A DNA stretch of 64,000 nt from assembly GCA_016298065.1 (NCBI GenBank), contig JAEDDN010000005.1, positions 1 to 64,000 on the forward strand, written 5' to 3'. Shown here in pieces: positions 17,085-26,357 of the stretch (the first letter of the stretch is position 1; each line of letters begins with the position of its first letter). A program made the translations under genes and the position numbers. The notes below the pieces were generated by a model. It worked only from the letters and a program-made list of their open reading frames with translations. It was not told the origin of the DNA and made no database searches. Origin of the DNA: Oscillospiraceae bacterium (GTDB lineage: Bacteria > Bacillota > Clostridia > Oscillospirales > Ruminococcaceae).

Positions 17085-17486
17085 ATGAACATTGCATTAA
17101 TTGCACACGATGCAAAAAAAGAATTGATGGTACAGTTCTGTATTGCATACTGCGGTATTTTAAGCCGTCATACATTATGCGCTACGGGAACAACGGGAAA
17201 ATTTGTTTCGGAAGCAACAGGCCTTGATATACAAAAATTTCTTAGCGGAGTTCAGGGCGGCGCTCAGCAGATTGCGGCAAGAGTAGCCTGCAACGAAATA
17301 GATTTGGTTTTGATGTTCAGAGATCCTTTAACCAAAAAGGAAAACGAAATAAATGAAGAAAGCTTACTGCGCCTTTGCGACGTGCACAACATTCCGATGG
17401 CTACAAACATAGCTACGGCGGAGGTTTTAATTCACGGCTTAGAGCGTGGCGACTTAGACTGGAGAAACATTGTAAACCCAAAATAA
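17085..17486 (+). CDS. Methylglyoxal-synthase-like protein, catalytic residues missing
   Basis: A 133-residue protein of the methylglyoxal synthase family. It keeps I-A-H-D (His8 and Asp9, equal to E. coli His19 and Asp20) and the phosphate-binding A-T-G-T-T-G loop at 33-38. The catalytic base Asp71 of E. coli falls on Ala60 here (G-G-A-Q-Q instead of G-G-D-Q-Q). The P-H-D-P-D motif is replaced, so His98 becomes Asn87 and Asp101 becomes Asn90. The true enzyme turns dihydroxyacetone phosphate into methylglyoxal; this one probably cannot. Ligand binding without catalysis is a reasonable inference. It starts 12 bases after minD behind aggaggt. Confidence 0.8.
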   Translation: MNIALIAHDAKKELMVQFCIAYCGILSRHTLCATGTTGKFVSEATGLDIQKFLSGVQGGAQQIAARVACNEIDLVLMFRDPLTKKENEINEESLLRLCDVHNIPMATNIATAEVLIHGLERGDLDWRNIVNPK

Positions 17487-17494
17487 ATCCCTTA

Positions 17495-17715
17495 CCGTGA
17501 AAAAGGAAGAGTATCCTTTATACACGCTTACAGAGAAGGCTCGTTTGCTGAGAGAGCCACAGCGTTAATATATAGGAAAAGACACCTTTGGAGTAAGCGT
17601 ATCTTCTGCGTTAAAGAAGCACTTAAAGGATACCGTTTGCGGTATTGAATTAGGGTGGCACCACGAGAATTTACTTCTTCGTCCCTTTATCTTTTAGGGG
17701 ACGAAGATTTTTTTA
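17495..17715 (+). promoter_or_regulatory. T-box riboswitch for hisS-aspS
   Basis: This leader RNA has the T-box sequence agggtggcaccacg at 17652-17665 and a terminator stem (cttcgtccc at 17677-17685 with gggacgaag at 17698-17706) followed by seven or more T. The antiterminator would form between the T-box and part of that stem when uncharged tRNA binds. The likely specifier region reads GACACC at 17581-17586. GAC (Asp) is followed by the purine usual after T-box specifiers and aligns with the Thr codon in the thrS leader of this window. CAC (His) overlaps it by one base. Confidence 0.9.
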
Positions 17716-17765
17716 TGTATAAAAAGTTGATTTTAGCCTTTATCTTAGGCGGAACGGAGAGTTTT

Positions 17766-19118
17766 ATGGCAAACATAACCACAGCCCCCAGAGGCACACA
17801 GGACATTATCACCACCGAAAGCTATAAATGGCAGTTTATCGAGAAAATGGCGCTCGAAAACGCCGCACTTTTCGGCTTTAAGGAGATGAGAACGCCTACC
17901 TTTGAGCAGATGAGCTTATTTAAGCGCTCGGTAGGCGACGACACCGACGTTGTTCAAAAGGAAATGTACGAGGTAAGAGCCGAAAAGGGCAAGGACTTAT
18001 ACGGCTTAAAGCCCGAAGGCACAGCCGGAATCGTAAGAAGCGTAATCCAAAACAATCTTTTAAAGGGTGCGCTTCCGCTTAAAACCTGTTACGTTACCTC
18101 CTGCTTTAGACACGAGCGTCCGCAGGCCGGCAGATTAAGAGAGTTTCACCAGTTCGGCGTAGAGCTTTTCGGTCCCGGTTCACCGAGCGCAGACGTCGAG
18201 GTAATCTTAGTTGCAAAAAATCTTTTTGATATGTTAGGGCTTAAAAATATAAGCTTAAATATAAATTCAATCGGCTGTCCCGAGTGCAGAAAGGACTATC
18301 ACGCTGCATTAAAAGCCTATTTTGAGCAATATAAAGACAAGCTTTGTCCTACCTGCCTCGAGCGGCTTGACAAAAATCCCATGCGAATACTCGACTGCAA
18401 AAGCCCTGTTTGCTCCGAGATTGCAAAGGGTGCACCCGTAGTTACAGATTATCTTTGCGACGAATGCAAAGAACACTTTGACGGCGTTAAGGCAAGACTT
18501 AAAGCTTTAAACATAAGCTTTGAGGTAAATCCGAAAATCGTAAGAGGGCTTGACTACTATACAAAAACGGTATTTGAGTTTATCTCCACCGATTTGGGCG
18601 CACAGGCAACCGTTTGCGGCGGCGGCCGTTATGACGGCTTAGTTGAACAACTCGGCGGCGACCCGACAAAAGCACTCGGCTTTGCGGTAGGCTTAGAGCG
18701 ACTGCTTTTAATAATGGACGCTCAAGGTGTCACTATCCCGACGCCCGAAGTATGTGACCTTTATATCGCAAGTATCGGCGAAGACGCTTCGATAAAGGCG
18801 TGTGAGCTTACCAATATGCTCAGAGCAGAGGGCTTTTATATAGAGTGTGACCTTATGGACAGAGGCGTTAAGGCACAGATGAAATACGCCAACAAAATCG
18901 GCGCAAAATACAGTATGGTTATAGGCGACAGCGAGCTTGAAAGCAAAAAAGCAAGGCTAAAGGATATGACTTCGGGCGAAGAAATAGAAGTGGCGCTTGA
19001 CGAAAGCTTAACCAAAAAGCTTTATGATATAACTCTTTCCGGTCAAATAAATAAGCTCACCGATGAAGCCTCAGCGGACGGACTTTACGAGCTTTTTGCA
19101 AAAGGCTTTAATAAATAA
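17766..19118 (+). CDS. hisS: Histidyl-tRNA synthetase
   Basis: A 450-residue class II synthetase that charges tRNA-His. Motif 2 is seen as R-H-E-R-P-Q-A-G-R-L-R-E-F, and the histidine-specific motifs as G-L-D-Y-Y-T-K-T-V-F-E-F and G-G-G-R-Y-D-G-L. The C-terminal anticodon-binding domain spans the last 100 residues. The start at 17766 is chosen because ggagag precedes it and the first residues (M-A-N-I-T-T-A-P-R-G-T-Q-D) match the family; longer frames begin inside the T-box terminator. It is followed by aspS, 17 bases away, under the same leader. Confidence 0.95.
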   Translation: MANITTAPRGTQDIITTESYKWQFIEKMALENAALFGFKEMRTPTFEQMSLFKRSVGDDTDVVQKEMYEVRAEKGKDLYGLKPEGTAGIVRSVIQNNLLKGALPLKTCYVTSCFRHERPQAGRLREFHQFGVELFGPGSPSADVEVILVAKNLFDMLGLKNISLNINSIGCPECRKDYHAALKAYFEQYKDKLCPTCLERLDKNPMRILDCKSPVCSEIAKGAPVVTDYLCDECKEHFDGVKARLKALNISFEVNPKIVRGLDYYTKTVFEFISTDLGAQATVCGGGRYDGLVEQLGGDPTKALGFAVGLERLLLIMDAQGVTIPTPEVCDLYIASIGEDASIKACELTNMLRAEGFYIECDLMDRGVKAQMKYANKIGAKYSMVIGDSELESKKARLKDMTSGEEIEVALDESLTKKLYDITLSGQINKLTDEASADGLYELFAKGFNK

Positions 19119-19135
19119 TAAGGGTGGTAAAATAA

Positions 19136-20920
19136 ATGGCAGAATCAATGAAAGGCTTTAAAAGAAGCCATTATTGCAACGATTTTAATATAAACGACGT
19201 AGGAAAAGAGGTCTGCGTTGCAGGCTGGGTACAAAAGCAAAGAGATAAGGGCACGCTCATATTTGTGGATTTGCGTGACAGAACAGGTATTGTTCAGCTT
19301 ACTTTTGACGAAAAGACAGAAAGTGCGGTTTTTGAAAAGGCAAAGTCATTAAAAAGCGAATACGTTATCGCCGCAAAAGGCAACGTAATTAAAAGAGAAG
19401 CGGTAAATTCAGAAATAAAAACAGGCGAAATCGAGATTTTTGTAACCGAGCTTAGAATTTTATCCGCCGCTCAAACCCCGCCGTTTCAAATATCCGACAA
19501 AGCAAAGGTAAACGATGATATCCGCTTAAAATACCGTTATCTTGACCTTAGAAGAAGTATGCTTCAAAAAAATCTGAAGATGCGCCACGATATTGCCAGA
19601 GTAGCCAGGGAATATTTCTACGAAAACGGCTTTTTGGAAATAGAAACCCCTATGATGATAAAGTCAACTCCGGAGGGCGCAAGAGACTACCTTGTTCCGT
19701 CAAGAGTACAAAACGGCAAGTTTTATGCGCTTCCGCAGTCACCGCAGATTTATAAACAACTGCTTATGATTTCGGGCTACGACAGATATATTCAGCTTGC
19801 ACGCTGTTTCAGAGATGAGGATTTGCGTGCCGACCGTCAGCCTGAATTTACTCAGATAGATTTAGAGATGTCCTTTGTTGACGTTGAGGATATCCTTAAG
19901 ATAAACGAGGGCTTTATAAAAAGGCTCTTTAAGGAAATATTAGACGTTGATATTCCTCTTCCGCTTCCTCGCCTTACTTATGAGGACGCTATGAACCGTT
20001 ACGGCTCGGATAAGCCCGATACCCGTTTCGGTATGGAGATAACCGACATTTCCGACTTGGTAAAGGACTCTGACTTTTCGGTATTCTCGGACGCTGTTAC
20101 CGGCGGCGGAAGCGTCAGAGCGATTGTAGCTAAAAACTCAGCCGAAACACTCACAAGAAAAAGCATAGACAAGCTTACCGAATACGTTAAGGGTATCGGC
20201 GCCAAAGGTCTTGCATATATTCGCTGGGTGGAGGACGAGCCTGCATATTCCTTTAAAAAGTTTATAGATATCCCTAATCTCACCCCGATTTTAGAGAAAA
20301 TTGACTGCCAAAAGGGTGACGTTGCGTTTATCGTAGCGGATAAAAACAAGGTTGTGCTTCCGACCTTAGGCGCATTAAGACTTACTGTTGCAAAACAGCT
20401 TGACATTATACCCGAGGGCTACAACTTCTTGTGGATTACCGAATTTCCTTTCTTTGAATGGGACGAGGAGCTTGAAACCTTTGTGGCTATGCACCACCCG
20501 TTTACAATGCCTCTTGACGAAGATATAAAATATCTCGACACCGACAAGGGCAGGGTTAAGGCTAAGGCTTACGACCTTGTGTTAAACGGCACCGAGCTTT
20601 CAAGCGGTTCTATCAGAATAACCGACTTTGAGCTTCAGCAAAAAATGTTCGAGGCTTTGGGCTTAACCGACGAAGAAATTGAAGCCAAATTCGGCTTCCT
20701 TGTAGACGCATATAAATACGGCGCACCGCCTCACGGTGGCGCAGGTATCGGACTTGACAGGCTTAGTATGATTATGTGCGGCGCCGACAGTTTGCGTGAT
20801 GTTATCGCATTTCCTAAGCTTCAAAACGCTTCCGAGGCTATGAGCGAATGCCCTGCCGAAGTTTCCGCCGAACAGTTAGATGAGCTCGGCATTATACTAA
20901 AAACACCTGAAGAAGAATAA
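19136..20920 (+). CDS. aspS: Aspartyl-tRNA synthetase
   Basis: A 594-residue bacterial-type AspRS with an N-terminal OB-fold anticodon domain (about 25-115), class II core with motif 2 F-R-D-E-D-L-R-A-D-R-Q-P-E-F-T-Q, an inserted GAD domain (about 300-420) and motif 3 G-I-G-L-D-R-L near the end. The OB-fold position that often separates discriminating from non-discriminating enzymes (after Q-R-D) is Lys, so I cannot say whether it also charges tRNA-Asn. It is co-transcribed with hisS, as in Bacillus, and shares the T-box whose codon overlap may serve both amino acids. Confidence 0.95.
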   Translation: MAESMKGFKRSHYCNDFNINDVGKEVCVAGWVQKQRDKGTLIFVDLRDRTGIVQLTFDEKTESAVFEKAKSLKSEYVIAAKGNVIKREAVNSEIKTGEIEIFVTELRILSAAQTPPFQISDKAKVNDDIRLKYRYLDLRRSMLQKNLKMRHDIARVAREYFYENGFLEIETPMMIKSTPEGARDYLVPSRVQNGKFYALPQSPQIYKQLLMISGYDRYIQLARCFRDEDLRADRQPEFTQIDLEMSFVDVEDILKINEGFIKRLFKEILDVDIPLPLPRLTYEDAMNRYGSDKPDTRFGMEITDISDLVKDSDFSVFSDAVTGGGSVRAIVAKNSAETLTRKSIDKLTEYVKGIGAKGLAYIRWVEDEPAYSFKKFIDIPNLTPILEKIDCQKGDVAFIVADKNKVVLPTLGALRLTVAKQLDIIPEGYNFLWITEFPFFEWDEELETFVAMHHPFTMPLDEDIKYLDTDKGRVKAKAYDLVLNGTELSSGSIRITDFELQQKMFEALGLTDEEIEAKFGFLVDAYKYGAPPHGGAGIGLDRLSMIMCGADSLRDVIAFPKLQNASEAMSECPAEVSAEQLDELGIILKTPEEE

Positions 20921-21080
20921 TAAAATTACACAAAACTTTCACACAATCACCCTTAAAACGACTGGTAAACAAAGTAAGTATGTGATATATTTATATTTGT
21001 ACGTTTTAACATTAAATGCTTTTTAGTTTAAATACACTTAATAAAACGCCGACTTTTCGGCACATTTCAGGAGGGTAAAG

Positions 21081-22064
21081 ATGATACAGATAAAAAATCT
21101 TACCAAAAAATACGGCTCAACCGTAGCGGTTGACGATATTTCCTTTTCTGTAAAGGAAGGCGAAATACTGGGCTTTTTAGGCCCTAACGGCGCAGGTAAG
21201 TCAACTACAATGAATATCATTACGGGATATTTGTCCTCAAACGAGGGCGAGGTTATAGTTGACGGCTTTAACATCTTGGATAATCCGACCGAAGCAAAAA
21301 AGAGAATAGGCTATCTGCCTGAACACCCGCCGCTTTATCTTGATATGACAGTAGGCGAATATTTAAGCTTTATGTATGATTTAAAAAAGGTAAAGCTTGA
21401 CGTGTCAAAGAAAAATCATATCGACAATATCTGCGGTCTTGTTAAAATTTCTCATGTAACCGACAGGGTTATAAGCCACCTTTCAAAAGGTTACCGCCAA
21501 CGTGTAGGCATAGCGCAGGCTATGCTCGGCAATCCGCCTGTACTTATTTTGGACGAGCCGACAGTCGGTCTTGACCCTAAGCAGATAATAGAAATAAGAA
21601 GCCTTATCAAAAGCCTAAGCACAAAACACACCATTGTACTCTCGTCACATATACTCTCCGAAATTCAGGCGGTATGCGACAGAGTGGTTGTAATAAACGC
21701 AGGTAAAATCGTCGCCGACGATACCGAAAGCCACCTTTCCAACACCTTAAGTAAGGACTCACGCATAGTAATAAGAATAGAAGGTCCCGAGCAAGAGGTT
21801 TACAATACAATGGCAGGTATTCCGGACGTAAAGGAAATTAAAACTATGGGGTTGCGTGAGGACGGTATATACGAATATATCGTTGAGGCTAAGCCCGGCA
21901 AGGACGTAAGGCGTGAAATATTTAAGCGTATGAGCACGAGAAGCTGGGCTATAATGTCCTTAAAGAGCAGCGAAATGACCTTGGAGGATATCTTCCTTGC
22001 TCTTACCGACGGCACCTTTATTGCGAATGAAAACAACGATACTAAAGACGGAGGCGATAAGTAA
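21081..22064 (+). CDS. ABC transporter ATP-binding protein, Gld/ABC-2 type
   Basis: A 327-residue ATPase with Walker A G-P-N-G-A-G-K-S-T near 36-44, a Q-loop region reading L-P-E-H-P-P-L, signature L-S-K-G-Y-R-Q-R, Walker B L-I-L-D-E-P and the switch histidine in L-S-S-H-I. The C-terminal extension of about 90 residues is usual in ABC-2 exporters. It heads a four-gene cluster with a permease, a GldG-like protein and a DUF4340 protein, and its stop overlaps the permease start (TAATG). The set resembles the gldAFG system of gliding Bacteroidetes, but Clostridia carry it without gliding. The substrate is unknown. Confidence 0.9.
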   Translation: MIQIKNLTKKYGSTVAVDDISFSVKEGEILGFLGPNGAGKSTTMNIITGYLSSNEGEVIVDGFNILDNPTEAKKRIGYLPEHPPLYLDMTVGEYLSFMYDLKKVKLDVSKKNHIDNICGLVKISHVTDRVISHLSKGYRQRVGIAQAMLGNPPVLILDEPTVGLDPKQIIEIRSLIKSLSTKHTIVLSSHILSEIQAVCDRVVVINAGKIVADDTESHLSNTLSKDSRIVIRIEGPEQEVYNTMAGIPDVKEIKTMGLREDGIYEYIVEAKPGKDVRREIFKRMSTRSWAIMSLKSSEMTLEDIFLALTDGTFIANENNDTKDGGDK

Positions 22065-22765
22065 TGTCAGCGATTTTCAGACGAGAGTTCTCGGCTTATT
22101 TTAAATCCCCCTTGGGATATGTATTTTTAACGCTTATGTTTGTCTATACGGGCTTTTTCTTTTATTACGTTTTTGGCTACGGATACAACAAAATCGACTA
22201 TGTTTTCAGCTCCATTTTCCTTATTTTCTTAATGTGTATTCCGCTGCTTACAATGCGCCTTATGAGCGAGGAGCGACACAATAAAACCGACCAGGCTCTT
22301 TTAACTGCGCCGGTAAGCTTAAACGGCATTATCTGGGGCAAGTTTTTAGCGGCTTTATCGCTTTTGGGCATTTCGCTTATTATGACAGTTGTTTATTTCT
22401 TTATCTTCTCCGTGATGTCAACGCCTCAATGGAGCATATTTATAGGTAACATTTTGGGCGTATTTTTGCTCGGCGGTGCACTTATCTCAATAGGACTTTT
22501 AATCTCAACCCTTACCGAACAGCAGATAATCTCCGCTATAGTTACCTTTGCGGTTATGGTTTTGATATACTTTTGGAACAGCGCCGTAAGCCTTATCCCG
22601 ATAGATTTTATTAAAAATATCTTATCGACGCTTTCTTTCACCTCACGTTATGACGACTTTACCTCAGGCGTACTCGATTTTTCAAACGTATTATTCTTTT
22701 TAAGCGCAATTTTTGTGTTTAACTTCTTATCGGTAAGAGCGCTTGAAAAAAGACGCTGGAGCTAA
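22064..22765 (+). CDS. ABC-2 type permease, GldF-like
   Basis: A 233-residue membrane protein with six predicted segments. The N-terminus (F-R-R-E-F-S-A-Y-F-K-S-P-L-G-Y) and the M-R-L-M-S-E-E-R motif after the second segment are typical of GldF/NosY-type permeases that pair with the preceding ATPase. Translation is probably coupled through the one-base overlap. The following GldG-like gene starts 15 bases after its stop. Confidence 0.85.
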   Translation: MSAIFRREFSAYFKSPLGYVFLTLMFVYTGFFFYYVFGYGYNKIDYVFSSIFLIFLMCIPLLTMRLMSEERHNKTDQALLTAPVSLNGIIWGKFLAALSLLGISLIMTVVYFFIFSVMSTPQWSIFIGNILGVFLLGGALISIGLLISTLTEQQIISAIVTFAVMVLIYFWNSAVSLIPIDFIKNILSTLSFTSRYDDFTSGVLDFSNVLFFLSAIFVFNFLSVRALEKRRWS

Positions 22766-22780
22766 GGAGGGTGAGCGAAT

Positions 22781-24271
22781 ATGAAAAACATTTTTAATAA
22801 CAAAAAATTTAAATACGGCTCTGCCGCTACAATAATTACCGTTTTGGTAGTAGCCGTTGTAGTAATAATAAACATCATAGCTTCATCTATATTAAACCGC
22901 CTGCCCACAAAGGTTGACCTTACCGCAAACAAGCTTTTTGCGCTAAGTGATAAGTCTATCGACTTTGTAAAGGATATAAATACCGACGTTACCATTACAG
23001 TTTGTATGGACGAGGAAGACTTTGAAAACGCAGACACCTACGGCTATTATTATCAGGCAAATCAGGTAATTAAAAAATATGCCGAATACTCAAATCACAT
23101 AAAAGTACAATATGTTGACCTTATGGCAGACCCTACCTTTGCCAACAATTACACAAGCTACGACCTTTCCGACGGCGATATAATCGTTGAGTCTGACAAG
23201 CGCTTAAAGGTAATAGACCCTAACGAGCTTGTTGAAACCCAATCTGACTCTAACTATCAGCAAAAATATCTTGCGGCTTCCGAAAAGGTTATGACCTCGG
23301 CTTTAATGTATGTAACCGAGGATAAACTAATAAAAGCCGCCACACTTACAGGTCATTCCGAAACCGACCTTACGTCAAGCGAAAATGTAGACTTAGCTTC
23401 AATGCTTTCTGCCAATAACTACGAGCTTACTACATTAAATATCACCACTCAAGACTTTAGCGAGGATATTGATTTGGCGCTTTTGGTAAGCCCGTCAGTA
23501 GACTTTACCGAACAAGAACTCCAAAAGTTAGATGCATTTTTAAATAATGACGGCAATTACGGCAAAACCTTGCTTTATATTTCCTCCACCACCGAAGCTC
23601 AGCTGCCGAACTTAAACGCATTTTTGGCTGAGTGGGGAATAGAGGTTCAAAACAGTATCGTCTTTGAAACAAACAGCAAAAACGTTTATTCCTACGGCAA
23701 CAACGCATATCCTTACATTATGGGACTTGACTTTGCAGATGAAGCTTATACCGAAAATCTCGCAAACGCTTCTTTGCCGGTTATCGGCGCAACACTCCGC
23801 CCGATAAACGCTTTGTTTGAAGAAAAAGACGGCCTTAAAACCACCGCACTGCTTAAAACTCCCGAAACGGCTTATGAATACCCGTTTGAAATGATAGATA
23901 ACGGCGAAAACTTAGACGCCGGCAGTGTTAAAACCAATACCTTTACGGTAGCGCTTTTATCTCAAAAGACAAAATTTGAGGGCACTACACCGCTTACCTC
24001 AAATATTATTGCCTTCGGCGGCGAAGGACTTTTCTGGCCGACGTGGACAAAGAGCGCACAGTATAACAATAACCCTTACCTTGTAGGCGTAATAAACGAC
24101 CTTTGCGGCAAAAGCGAAGCAATCGACATTGTATCGGTAGAATATTCAAACGAAACCTTTACCGTTACCGAGTCGCAGACAAAGGCAGTATTCTATATCT
24201 TTGTAGTCATAATACCTTTGGTAACGCTTGGGCTCGGCATCTTCGTGTTTATGCGCAGGAGGCACAAGTAA
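22781..24271 (+). CDS. GldG-like ABC-associated extracytoplasmic protein
   Basis: A 496-residue protein with one N-terminal membrane segment (about 18-38), a large extracytoplasmic region and one C-terminal membrane segment (about 465-485) followed by R-R-R-H-K. The N-terminal K-V-D-L-T-A-N-K-L-F-A-L-S pattern is the mark of the GldG/Abf2 family, which forms the accessory part of these ABC systems. The central domain resembles the glutamine-amidotransferase-like IFT52/GldG fold. It lies between the permease and the DUF4340 gene in one transcript. Confidence 0.82.
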   Translation: MKNIFNNKKFKYGSAATIITVLVVAVVVIINIIASSILNRLPTKVDLTANKLFALSDKSIDFVKDINTDVTITVCMDEEDFENADTYGYYYQANQVIKKYAEYSNHIKVQYVDLMADPTFANNYTSYDLSDGDIIVESDKRLKVIDPNELVETQSDSNYQQKYLAASEKVMTSALMYVTEDKLIKAATLTGHSETDLTSSENVDLASMLSANNYELTTLNITTQDFSEDIDLALLVSPSVDFTEQELQKLDAFLNNDGNYGKTLLYISSTTEAQLPNLNAFLAEWGIEVQNSIVFETNSKNVYSYGNNAYPYIMGLDFADEAYTENLANASLPVIGATLRPINALFEEKDGLKTTALLKTPETAYEYPFEMIDNGENLDAGSVKTNTFTVALLSQKTKFEGTTPLTSNIIAFGGEGLFWPTWTKSAQYNNNPYLVGVINDLCGKSEAIDIVSVEYSNETFTVTESQTKAVFYIFVVIIPLVTLGLGIFVFMRRRHK

Positions 24272-24274
24272 TAT

Positions 24275-25729
24275 ATGAACAGCAAAAAGAAAACTATTAT
24301 AATCTCTTTAGCAGTCTTAATAGTGCTTATTATATTTCTTGTAGTATTAAGATTGACCGAAAATAAAGATCCTGACGACACTACGTCGGACGTTTCCTCC
24401 GCAAGCTCAAGCTACTCGCTTATAGAAAAAAACGAGATGTTATTTCAGTCGGCTAAAATCACAAACCAAACCGACACCTTTACCATAGAAGCAGTATATG
24501 AAGAGGACGAAAACGGCACGGCATACTATTCTATCCCCGAGCTTGCAAAGTATAGCCAGCGTTCCTCAAGGCTTAGCAGTATTGTGGGACATTGTTGCAG
24601 TATTTACGGTATGAAAAAGGCAGCGTCAAATCCCGGCGATTTAAGTGAGTACGGTCTTGATAATCCGTCTGCAACCGTAACGGTTAGCTTTGCCGACGGC
24701 GATACAAAAACCATCTCGGTAGGCGACGCAGTATATAATAACTCCGCTTATTACGCTATGGTAGAGGGAGACGCTTGTGTATATACCATTACAACGACAA
24801 TAGCAGAGTATTTTCAGAGAAGCTCGCTTTATTATCTTGAAACTACCGTTACCCCAAGCTTTGAAAGCGACGATACCCCTAATATAAGAAAGCTCACTGT
24901 AACAAGGACTGATTTAAGCTATCCTTTGGTTATAGAGCCGTTTGTTAACCCAAACGCAACCGAGGAAACAAAAAAGCTTCACTCTGCCTTTAAGCTTACA
25001 AGCCCTGTTGAGATTGAGCTTAACTCCGATTACGACTCAAAGCTTATTTATAACCTTTTCGGGCTTGAGGGCGACGAGGTCGCAGGCGTTTTAGTATCTG
25101 ATTTATCTCCTTTCGGACTGGATAACCCGTTTTGCACGATAGAATTAAAGTACGATTCAAGCGTTTTAACACTGCTTGTAGGTAACGAAACCGCTGAGGG
25201 AAGCGGAAAATATTACATTATGGTTGACGGCGAGGATATTGTTTACACTGTTTCCGCTTCGTCGCTAACGGCTCTAAGCTGCAATGCAGAGGACTTAATA
25301 ACAAAATTCCCTGTACTGCCTTATATAAATTCGCTTTCACAGATAGACTTAACCGTTAACGAAAAAAGCTATCAGTATGACCTTACAGTTTCGCAAGACG
25401 AAAACGGCGAGGACGTGCTTAAAGTTTTATGTAACGGCAAGAAGATAGATTCGTCTGAATTTTCTGTGTTTTATCAGCTGTTATTAGACATTGACATCAC
25501 CGGCATTAACTCTGAAGCTGTAACAACCGAGCCTGATATGGAGCTCACCTATCATTACGCTTCTGGCAACACCGAGCAGGTAAGATTTTATAACACAGGC
25601 GAGGAAAGAAAAGCGATTGTCGAAATAAACTCTCAAAGCTCCTTCACGGGAAAGAGCACTTATTTAACAAAGCTCGAACAGGAAGCCGAAAATCTCTTAA
25701 ACGGCAAAAAAGTAGACACCTCGTGGTAA
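24275..25729 (+). CDS. DUF4340-domain protein linked to the Gld-type ABC system
   Basis: A 484-residue protein with an N-terminal membrane anchor (about 7-25) and an extracytoplasmic beta-rich region containing two or three internal repeats of the pattern Y-G-L-D-N-P-x-A-T-V / F-G-L-D-N-P-F-C-T-I, the DUF4340 signature. Members accompany GldG-like proteins in ABC clusters, as here (3-base gap). The biochemical role is not known; export or assembly of an envelope component is the usual guess. An aggagg ribosome site lies 12 bases before the ATG. Confidence 0.82.
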   Translation: MNSKKKTIIISLAVLIVLIIFLVVLRLTENKDPDDTTSDVSSASSSYSLIEKNEMLFQSAKITNQTDTFTIEAVYEEDENGTAYYSIPELAKYSQRSSRLSSIVGHCCSIYGMKKAASNPGDLSEYGLDNPSATVTVSFADGDTKTISVGDAVYNNSAYYAMVEGDACVYTITTTIAEYFQRSSLYYLETTVTPSFESDDTPNIRKLTVTRTDLSYPLVIEPFVNPNATEETKKLHSAFKLTSPVEIELNSDYDSKLIYNLFGLEGDEVAGVLVSDLSPFGLDNPFCTIELKYDSSVLTLLVGNETAEGSGKYYIMVDGEDIVYTVSASSLTALSCNAEDLITKFPVLPYINSLSQIDLTVNEKSYQYDLTVSQDENGEDVLKVLCNGKKIDSSEFSVFYQLLLDIDITGINSEAVTTEPDMELTYHYASGNTEQVRFYNTGEERKAIVEINSQSSFTGKSTYLTKLEQEAENLLNGKKVDTSW

Positions 25730-25734
25730 ATATT

Positions 25735-25768
25735 AAACCTCCGTCCTTTAAAGGCGGAGGTTATTTTT
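25735..25768. terminator. Bidirectional terminator after the ABC cluster
   Basis: The stem aacctccg / cggaggtt has an inner cctttaaagg palindrome and is followed by ttattttta. It lies between convergent genes (DUF4340 and the PlsY-like gene). Confidence 0.8.
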
Positions 25769-26357
25769 ATACATTTTTATTTACTATGTGCTTTATAAGC
25801 GCTATTACCGATAAAACTGCACACCCCAAGGCAATAAAAGTCTGCCCCAACATAAGCTCTGTAATTACCGAGGTGGGCAAAAACAAGCTAAAGGTTATTA
25901 TACTGCGCTTGCGGTGAGGGTTTATCTTTATAACTGCCGAAAACAATATGTAAAGTCCTGCAAGCAACAGTCCTATAGGCGTAATCCACAACAAAGCTAT
26001 CATTTCGCCGAATATTGTTGCGATACACTTGCCACCCTTAAATTTATAAAATACCGAAAACGCATGCCCCAAAACAGGTGCTGTCATTAAGGCGGTAAAC
26101 CAAAGGCTATCTGTCTCACACCACTTTATCGCCGCAAAAACGGGGATAAACCCCTTAGCCATATCAAGCAAAAGACAGGTAAGCCCCCATTGCCAGCCAC
26201 AGCTTGTAAACACATTTGCGGCTCCGGGATTGCCGTCACCGCTTAAAGTACAGATGTCCTTTTTTAAAAATATAAGCGGTATAAGTCGGCAAAAATGCAC
26301 GCTACCGATAAGATATGCCCCCACTATCAAGGCTATCCATCTAAGAATATTTATCAT
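25767..26357 (-). CDS. Divergent PlsY-like glycerol-3-phosphate acyltransferase
   Basis: A 196-residue membrane protein with about five hydrophobic segments. It matches PlsY, which acylates glycerol 3-phosphate from acyl phosphate. Motif 1 reads S-G-D-G-N-P-G-A-A-N-V (the usual form is G-S-G-N-I-G-A-T-N-V). Motif 2 reads G-H-A-F-S-V-F-Y-K-F-K-G-G-K-C. The third conserved region (H-R-x-N-I) is poorly kept. It is therefore a diverged PlsY, possibly a paralogue. Its ATG overlaps the stop of the lipid glycosyltransferase gene by 4 bases, so the two are translationally coupled and may act in one membrane-lipid pathway. Confidence 0.75.
   Translation of the reverse strand: MINILRWIALIVGAYLIGSVHFCRLIPLIFLKKDICTLSGDGNPGAANVFTSCGWQWGLTCLLLDMAKGFIPVFAAIKWCETDSLWFTALMTAPVLGHAFSVFYKFKGGKCIATIFGEMIALLWITPIGLLLAGLYILFSAVIKINPHRKRSIITFSLFLPTSVITELMLGQTFIALGCAVLSVIALIKHIVNKNV

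Noticed and set aside
17655..17765. Longer N-terminus for hisS starting in the leader
   Set aside because: Those codons run through the T-box and its terminator; the family N-terminus and ribosome site fit 17766.
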